The position numbers and the translations under genes were made by a program. This document shows, piece after piece, positions 59,297 to 64,000 of a stretch of 64,000 bases of DNA (positions are counted from its first letter, which is position 1; each line of letters begins with the position of its first letter). The stretch is from Spinellus fusiger (Eukaryota; Mucoromycota; Mucoromycetes; Mucorales; Phycomycetaceae). The notes under the pieces were generated by a model, which saw nothing but the letters and a program-made list of their open reading frames with translations, did not search any database and was not told the DNA's origin. The stretch lies in the NCBI GenBank assembly GCA_025094145.1, contig JALLLS010000081.1, forward strand, positions 62,001 to 126,000, written 5' to 3'.

Positions 59297-60847
59297 ATGT
59301 CAGCACCTCCTGCTCCTAGTTATATCTTCCGTGGGCATGCAGCAGCTATCACTACATTAGTTTATTTTAATAAAGATGAATATTTGGTCTCAGGGTAATT
59401 TTCTACTGCTTCAATGAATAGACGTGTCTGTTGGTATTAAAAAAAAAGAGAGAAATGTCTTTCATAACCTATCAGTGATGCCAATGGCGTTATTATTATC
59501 TGGAGAATGAAAACACGTCGGCCTATACTGCAATGGAAGGCTCATAAAGAAAGTTGCTTGTGTGTGAGATTGTACCAAGACCGTCTTGTGAGGTAAACAA
59601 ACCACAGGAGTCTATGGGCAAAATGCCTTTTATTTTTATTATATATATATCAAATAAGAGAGTCAATGGATTGGTCATTCCCATTGACTATTGTTTTTCT
59701 TCTTTTTCTTTTTCTTTTTCTTTTTCTTTTTCTTTTTCTTTTTCTTTTTCTTTTTCTTTTTCTTTTTCTTCTTCTTCTGCTGCTGCTGCCTGAGTAGCCA
59801 AGGAAGAGATGATACAGTGCATGTATGGAAGTTGTCTTTAGAGACACAAGAGACACAACCACAGTGTCTGTTTTCTATTGCTTATGACTCCCTTAACTTT
59901 TGCCAACTCTCTTTACACACTGTCTGTAATACTGTCTGTAAGTCTGCTAATGAAAATATGCAATTTCCATTGGCAGAGTGTGAGTGGCTAACCCTCAGTA
60001 GCAGATCAAGTCTTGATTGCCTTTCCATCCCAAGGAGACACTTGTCTTGTCAGTAGCCATTTCTGTTTCTACTTTCTACTTTCTTTTTACAATGCTTGTA
60101 TTCACTTGTCACTTGCCATAGATCGATATTTATGATCTCTCTTGCCAGTCATGGCTCATCCGATCAGTGGGAAAAGACCAGCCCAACCTACATAGGAAAG
60201 GTCTGTGTATGGCTGTGCAAATTCTTGATGCACCAAGTAATTTAGAGCAATTATCTCTACTCGTGGGCTATGAGGATGGTTCTGTTGCTAAGCTACTGTG
60301 TGATGTAACACAAAAAGTAACCTCCATTGCATGGGAGACAAAGTTACACAAGGAGCCTGGTAAGGCATGGTAGAAGATAAGAAAGTGATATTCCTACATA
60401 AATGGAAAAAAAGTCAACACTGTTGCGATGGTGATGACAGCTAGAAACTAACGTATTTATTAGTACTTTCCATGGCAATCAACACAGATGCCACTTGGGC
60501 TATTTCTACCTCTGCTGACAATGAACTTGTCAAGTACTGTCTTTTAACAGGGACTGCTATCTCCCATTCACTGAAAAAGAGTGGCATTTCTGCTGTAGCC
60601 ATTCGATCCGATGATAAACTTATTGCTACTGCTGGTCATGATGGAAGGTAATACTGATATCAAATAGATAGTAGCTAACCTGTAGTATAGGACTCGACTG
60701 TTCTCTTCTCAACTACGTCCATTGGCTGTTCTTGCCTGCCACCGCCAGAGTGTGTATGCGGCTGCCTTTGCCAGTGTGTTGAACAAAGACCATTGGCTTG
60801 TCTCTGGTGGAAAAGATGGACGTATCAGCTTATGGTCTATTTACTGA
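59297..60847 (+). CDS. ASA1: ASTRA-associated WD40 protein ASA1 (GNB1L-like)
   Basis: WD40 protein of the ASTRA/TTT chromatin and PIKK-assembly machinery. It starts MSAPPAPSYIFRGHAAAITT, continues with VSGDANGVIIIWRMKTRRP, LVSQGRDDTVHVWKLSLE, IYDLSCQSWLIRSVGKDQ, LSLLVGYEDGSVAKLL and LIATAGHDGRTRLFS, and ends with LVSGGKDGRISLWSIY at the stop, as usual for this family. About seven exons, all joins in frame where checked. The third exon's polypyrimidine tract is a long TTTTTC microsatellite. Length is about 350 residues. Confidence 0.85.
59697..59771 (+). repeat. (TTTTTC)n microsatellite in an ASA1 intron
   Basis: About twelve copies of a 6-nt unit form the polypyrimidine tract just upstream of the splice acceptor (GAGTAG at about 59800). 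Length changes here could influence splicing. Confidence 0.85.
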
Positions 60848-61416
60848 TTTAGTTAATTCTATTTTGAACAACTGATAAGGATAAAAGGCCTATATTGATT
60901 TCAATGGCCGATGTGATAGGAAGAGCTTCGATTGACTGAAGATAGCTTATCTTGGGTACATATACTTGGCAGTAACTGACTCATGGATTAATTTGGACAT
61001 GTAGAACTTAAGGATAGAATGCTAATTAAGGGGGCAGAGACGTCATTAGAGGGATAAAAACACATATTCATGGCTATCCCATCAGCCTACAATTTACTTA
61101 ATAAAAGAGAATATTGAACATAAAACTCAATAGAGTTAGATACATATAAACAGTAGATAATGTTTCTTTATTAAGTCAAATATACAATAAAATCCAGAGC
61201 AGTGCTCTATTATAAGAAGAAACAAAGATATGGTTTCACCGTAACATTGGTGGCATTGGTAGTCTAAAAACTAAGCCCACTCACCTATAAATTAATAGAT
61301 TTGGAAGATTAGTAAATGAATAAATAGTCTCCTAACAGTTTCTTCTCTTCTAATACTCTTCTTCTTTTATACCTCTTTTTTATTTTATTTTATTTTATTT
61401 TATTTTAAATAGTATC
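60848..61416. other. Promoter region of the ammonium transporter
   Basis: AT-rich, no gene seen. A run of TATTT units (about 61378-61406) directly precedes the ATG. I did not find a convincing cluster of GATA sites, which nitrogen-regulated fungal transporters often have. Confidence 0.4.
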
Positions 61417-62877
61417 ATGGACGCACCTAAAGCTCCACAATACAACCCAGGAGACATCGCATGGGTCCTTGTGAGCTCTGCCCTTGTCTGGATCATGATT
61501 CCAGGCATTGGCTATTTCTACTCTGGTATGGCGAGATCCAAGAACGCACTCTCTCTTATTATGTGCAGTGTTCTTTCACTTGTCATTGTCAGTGTACAAG
61601 TAAGTTGAACCATGTCCATACAATGTGTCTTTTTATTTACTGATCTGTCATTTTACAAGTGGTTTATATGGGGCTACAGTTTAACCTTTAGTAAAACAGC
61701 CAGTCTTTTCATCGGCAACCTCGACAACGCCTTCTTGCGTGGCGTATTAGGAGAACCTTCAGTCGGAAGCTCAGCAGTGCCCGACCTTGTCTTTTGTATT
61801 TTCCAGTGTATGTTTGCTGCACTTACACCTGCACTTGCAATCGGATCCGCCGCTGAACGTGGAAGACTCTTACCTATGATCATCTTTATCTTCATCTGGT
61901 CTACTCTTGTGTATGATGTGCTTGCCTGCTGGACATGGAATCCCAATGGATGGAGTTTCATTCTTGGTACTCTTGACTATGCAGGAGGAACCCCTGTTCA
62001 TATTTCCAGTGGATTCTCCAGTCTTGCCTATGCTCTTGTCCTTGGTAAAAGACAAGGTCACGGAAGCATTCGTCAAGCACAAGAATTCAAGCCCCACAAC
62101 ATGTCTAATGTTATTCTTGGTACTGCCTTTTTGTGGTTTGGTTGGTTTGGTTTCAACGGTGGTTCTGGTCTTGCTAGCAACTTGAGAGCTGCTATGGCTT
62201 GTGTGGTCACCAACCTTGCTGCTGCTGTCGGCGCCATCACATGGATGTGTATTGATTACCGTGCAGAACGAAAATTCTCTGCTTTGGGTTTCTGTTCGGG
62301 TGCTGTAGCTGGACTTGTCGCCATTACACCGGCTGCTGGATTTGTAGGCCCTGGACCTTCTGTGGCCATCGGATTCCTTGGTGCTGTCCTTTGTAACAGA
62401 GCCGTGTACCTTAAACACTGGTTGAACTACGACGATGCCCTTGATGTCTTTGCTCTTCACGGTGTGGGTGGCTATGTTGGAAGTGTACTGACTGGTATTT
62501 TTGCTGAGTCATACATTGCTGCTTTGGATGGTAGCACTGTGATTGCTGGAGGATGGTTGAATGGACACTGGGCTCAGGTTGGATACCAACTTGCTGATGC
62601 TAGTGCCGGTGCTGCATGGTCTTTCTTTGTCACCTATCTTATCTTAATTATCATGGATAAGATTCCTGGATTGTCTTTACGTGTCGATACAGAGACTGAA
62701 ATCCGTGGTTTGGATGCAGCAGAGATTGGTGAAGTGGCTTATTATCATGTAGACAAGGTCATCACTGTAAACCCCAATGGTGAACAGACAGTTGTAAAAG
62801 AACAAGTAAAGCAAGTCTTCCTCCAGGATCATCCTCAGGGACACCAGACTGAGCCCCAAGACATGAGCAGCCGTTAA
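61417..62877 (+). CDS. Ammonium transporter, AMT/MEP/Rh family
   Basis: Eleven-helix ammonium channel/transporter of the plasma membrane. Exons 61417-61599 and 61660-62877 give 466 residues. Hallmarks: GIGYFYSGMARSKNALSLI, AIGSAAERGRL, the signature LDYAGGTPVHISSGFSSLAY, FLWFGWFGFNGGSG and ALHGVGGYVGSVLTGIFAE. Both pore histidines are present (VHISS and LHGVGG), unlike the Mep1/3 type that has Glu at the first site. The cytosolic tail is long (about 60 residues, VDTETEIRGLDAAEIGEVAY) and keeps the ETEIRGLD(x)AEIGE regulatory segment. Codon use is strongly biased, suggesting high expression. Confidence 0.95.
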
Positions 62878-64000
62878 ATCCATAGATCAGTATCTATAAA
62901 CCAGTGTCTATAAAACAATATCTATTTACCTTTCTATATTTTCTCCCCTATAGTCATTCTTATCATCATCTGTTTACTCATCCTATTTACTCATGTTCTA
63001 GCTGCTTTTTTTCTTCTAATATAAGTATACATTGATAACTCTGGAGAAAAAGAAAATTCTTATTCATATAACAGACTAGTTTATCAATAAAAACTGATAA
63101 TACCACCAAAAAGAATCCCATATAAAATAATAGTATTCTCATTTTGATTTATGTGTAGCTTTTAGTTATCTGCTTACTACCATAATTGACCATAATTCTA
63201 GTTTTATACATTCTAGATCTATAATAGACTTTAAAACTTCTATTGTTGAACAAGAATATGTTTATATTTGTATCAATACACTGTTTCTGGAAACGCTTCG
63301 TATTTTCTCAGAGAAAAGATTGTACAACCTTACAAGTTCTTCTTGTACAGCTGTGTATTCTTTTAGAGGCTCTTTATTTAAACAAGTCTATAGTTTAAAA
63401 TATAAATATCAGAAGAATCCTTAAAAATCCTCCAAATAGACTGTGCCCATTTCTATTATTATTTTATGTTTATAATATTTTTCAGAAAAAAGTTGAGGGT
63501 ATTTTCAAAAAAGCGTGTTAGCAACTTTATTTGTAAATAGCTTGGTGGGCTTGTATGCATATTTCCAAGCTGAGAAAGGTAACTCGGGATTTGGAATAAA
63601 CGGATTATTTATATGGGTTGCTTTTTATGTAATAAGGCTATCATGTTTTCCCAGTCAGACCTCTCAGTGCGACGTATGACTGCATAAAAGATGCTTAATA
63701 AAAAGTGTCTTATACAAAAAAAAAATGTAATAAGGCTACATAATGTTTGTAATTAATTTGATAAATATGCAAAAATCCTTGAACTTCAATTCTGGGTTGC
63801 TCTTTTAATTAATATGTGCATAAATGTTTGTTATTGCTTATTATTATAATAAATATAATATAGAATCAGCTAAAAAGAACTGCCTTCTCTCTCGAGACGT
63901 GACTATCAGGAGAAGGACAGTCATGGGAGAACAAGTACACCATGGCACTCCCTTGTGCTATGGTAGAAAAGCTATATAACTAGAATAATAAGATATGAAT
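62878..64000. other. 3' flank without a recognised gene
   Basis: AT-rich. A short direct repeat (TGTAATAAGGCTA) occurs at about 63628 and 63726, the second after an A-run. No ORF of note, no tRNA or transposon end identified. Confidence 0.4.

Overview
This is a nuclear window from a fungus. The genes are densely packed and cut by many short introns (about 40-120 nt). The proteome includes fungal forms of TOM20, SPT7, RRP9, a CYS3/MetR-type bZIP, ASA1, a DUF7721-like protein and an ammonium transporter. Short intron-rich genes, AT-rich spacers full of Tc1/mariner copies, a Fanzor-like relic and a minor-spliceosome (AT-AC) intron together suggest an early-diverging filamentous fungus, most likely Mucoromycota. 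That placement is inference; there is no rRNA here to confirm it. I found no tRNA, rRNA or CRISPR array.

Layout. 0.5-3.9 kb (+): FAD oxidoreductase (TDA3-like), then a PA-TM-RING ubiquitin ligase. 4.5-6.2 kb: Tc1 remnant fused to a 1.17 kb repeat. 6.3-10.4 kb (-): RING ligase and REX1-type RNA exonuclease. 12.3-13.7 kb (+): prion-like N/Q-rich DUF7721-type protein. 14.0-15.3 kb (-): bZIP factor and a small mitochondrial protein. 16.0-16.8 kb: second copy of the repeat. 17-23.5 kb, a compact housekeeping block: TOM20, COX23-like, RPP1, TMEM19-like, a putative complex I subunit, NF-YB/HAP3 and cyclophilin PPIL3. 23.5-26.1 kb: a chimeric Tc1 element followed by the third repeat copy. 26.3-29.8 kb (-): RS-domain protein, a TIR element carrying a Fanzor-like fragment, and a second bZIP. 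30.3-35.6 kb (+): SPT7. 35.8-37.1 kb: Tc1 element. 37.3-39.7 kb (-): peroxisomal-type acyl-CoA ligase. 41-46.8 kb: Tc1 copies around the SmD3 gene. 47.9-48.6 kb (+): sulfotransferase-like protein. 48.9-57.9 kb (-): YDJ1, CHMP7, acid sphingomyelinase-like protein and RRP9, with an unidentified + gene at 55.4 kb. 58.0-59.2 kb: a TIR element related to the Fanzor one. 59.3-62.9 kb (+): ASA1 and an AMT/MEP ammonium transporter.

The genes are not a single pathway. Themes are RNA processing (REX1, SmD3, RRP9, RS protein, PPIL3), transcription and chromatin (HAP3, SPT7, ASA1, two bZIPs), mitochondria (TOM20, COX23, complex I) and nitrogen/sulfur acquisition (AMT, CYS3-like bZIPs). Neighbours are often divergent with short shared promoters, or convergent.

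The most notable signals are an exact U12-type AT-AC intron in HAP3, a Fanzor-like relic inside a TA-flanked TIR element with a Fanzor-less relative 30 kb away, a Tc1 element with two mismatched ends from different families, and a three-copy repeat containing an exon-like segment. Exon coordinates were worked out by hand from splice motifs and protein continuity, so they should be read as models.
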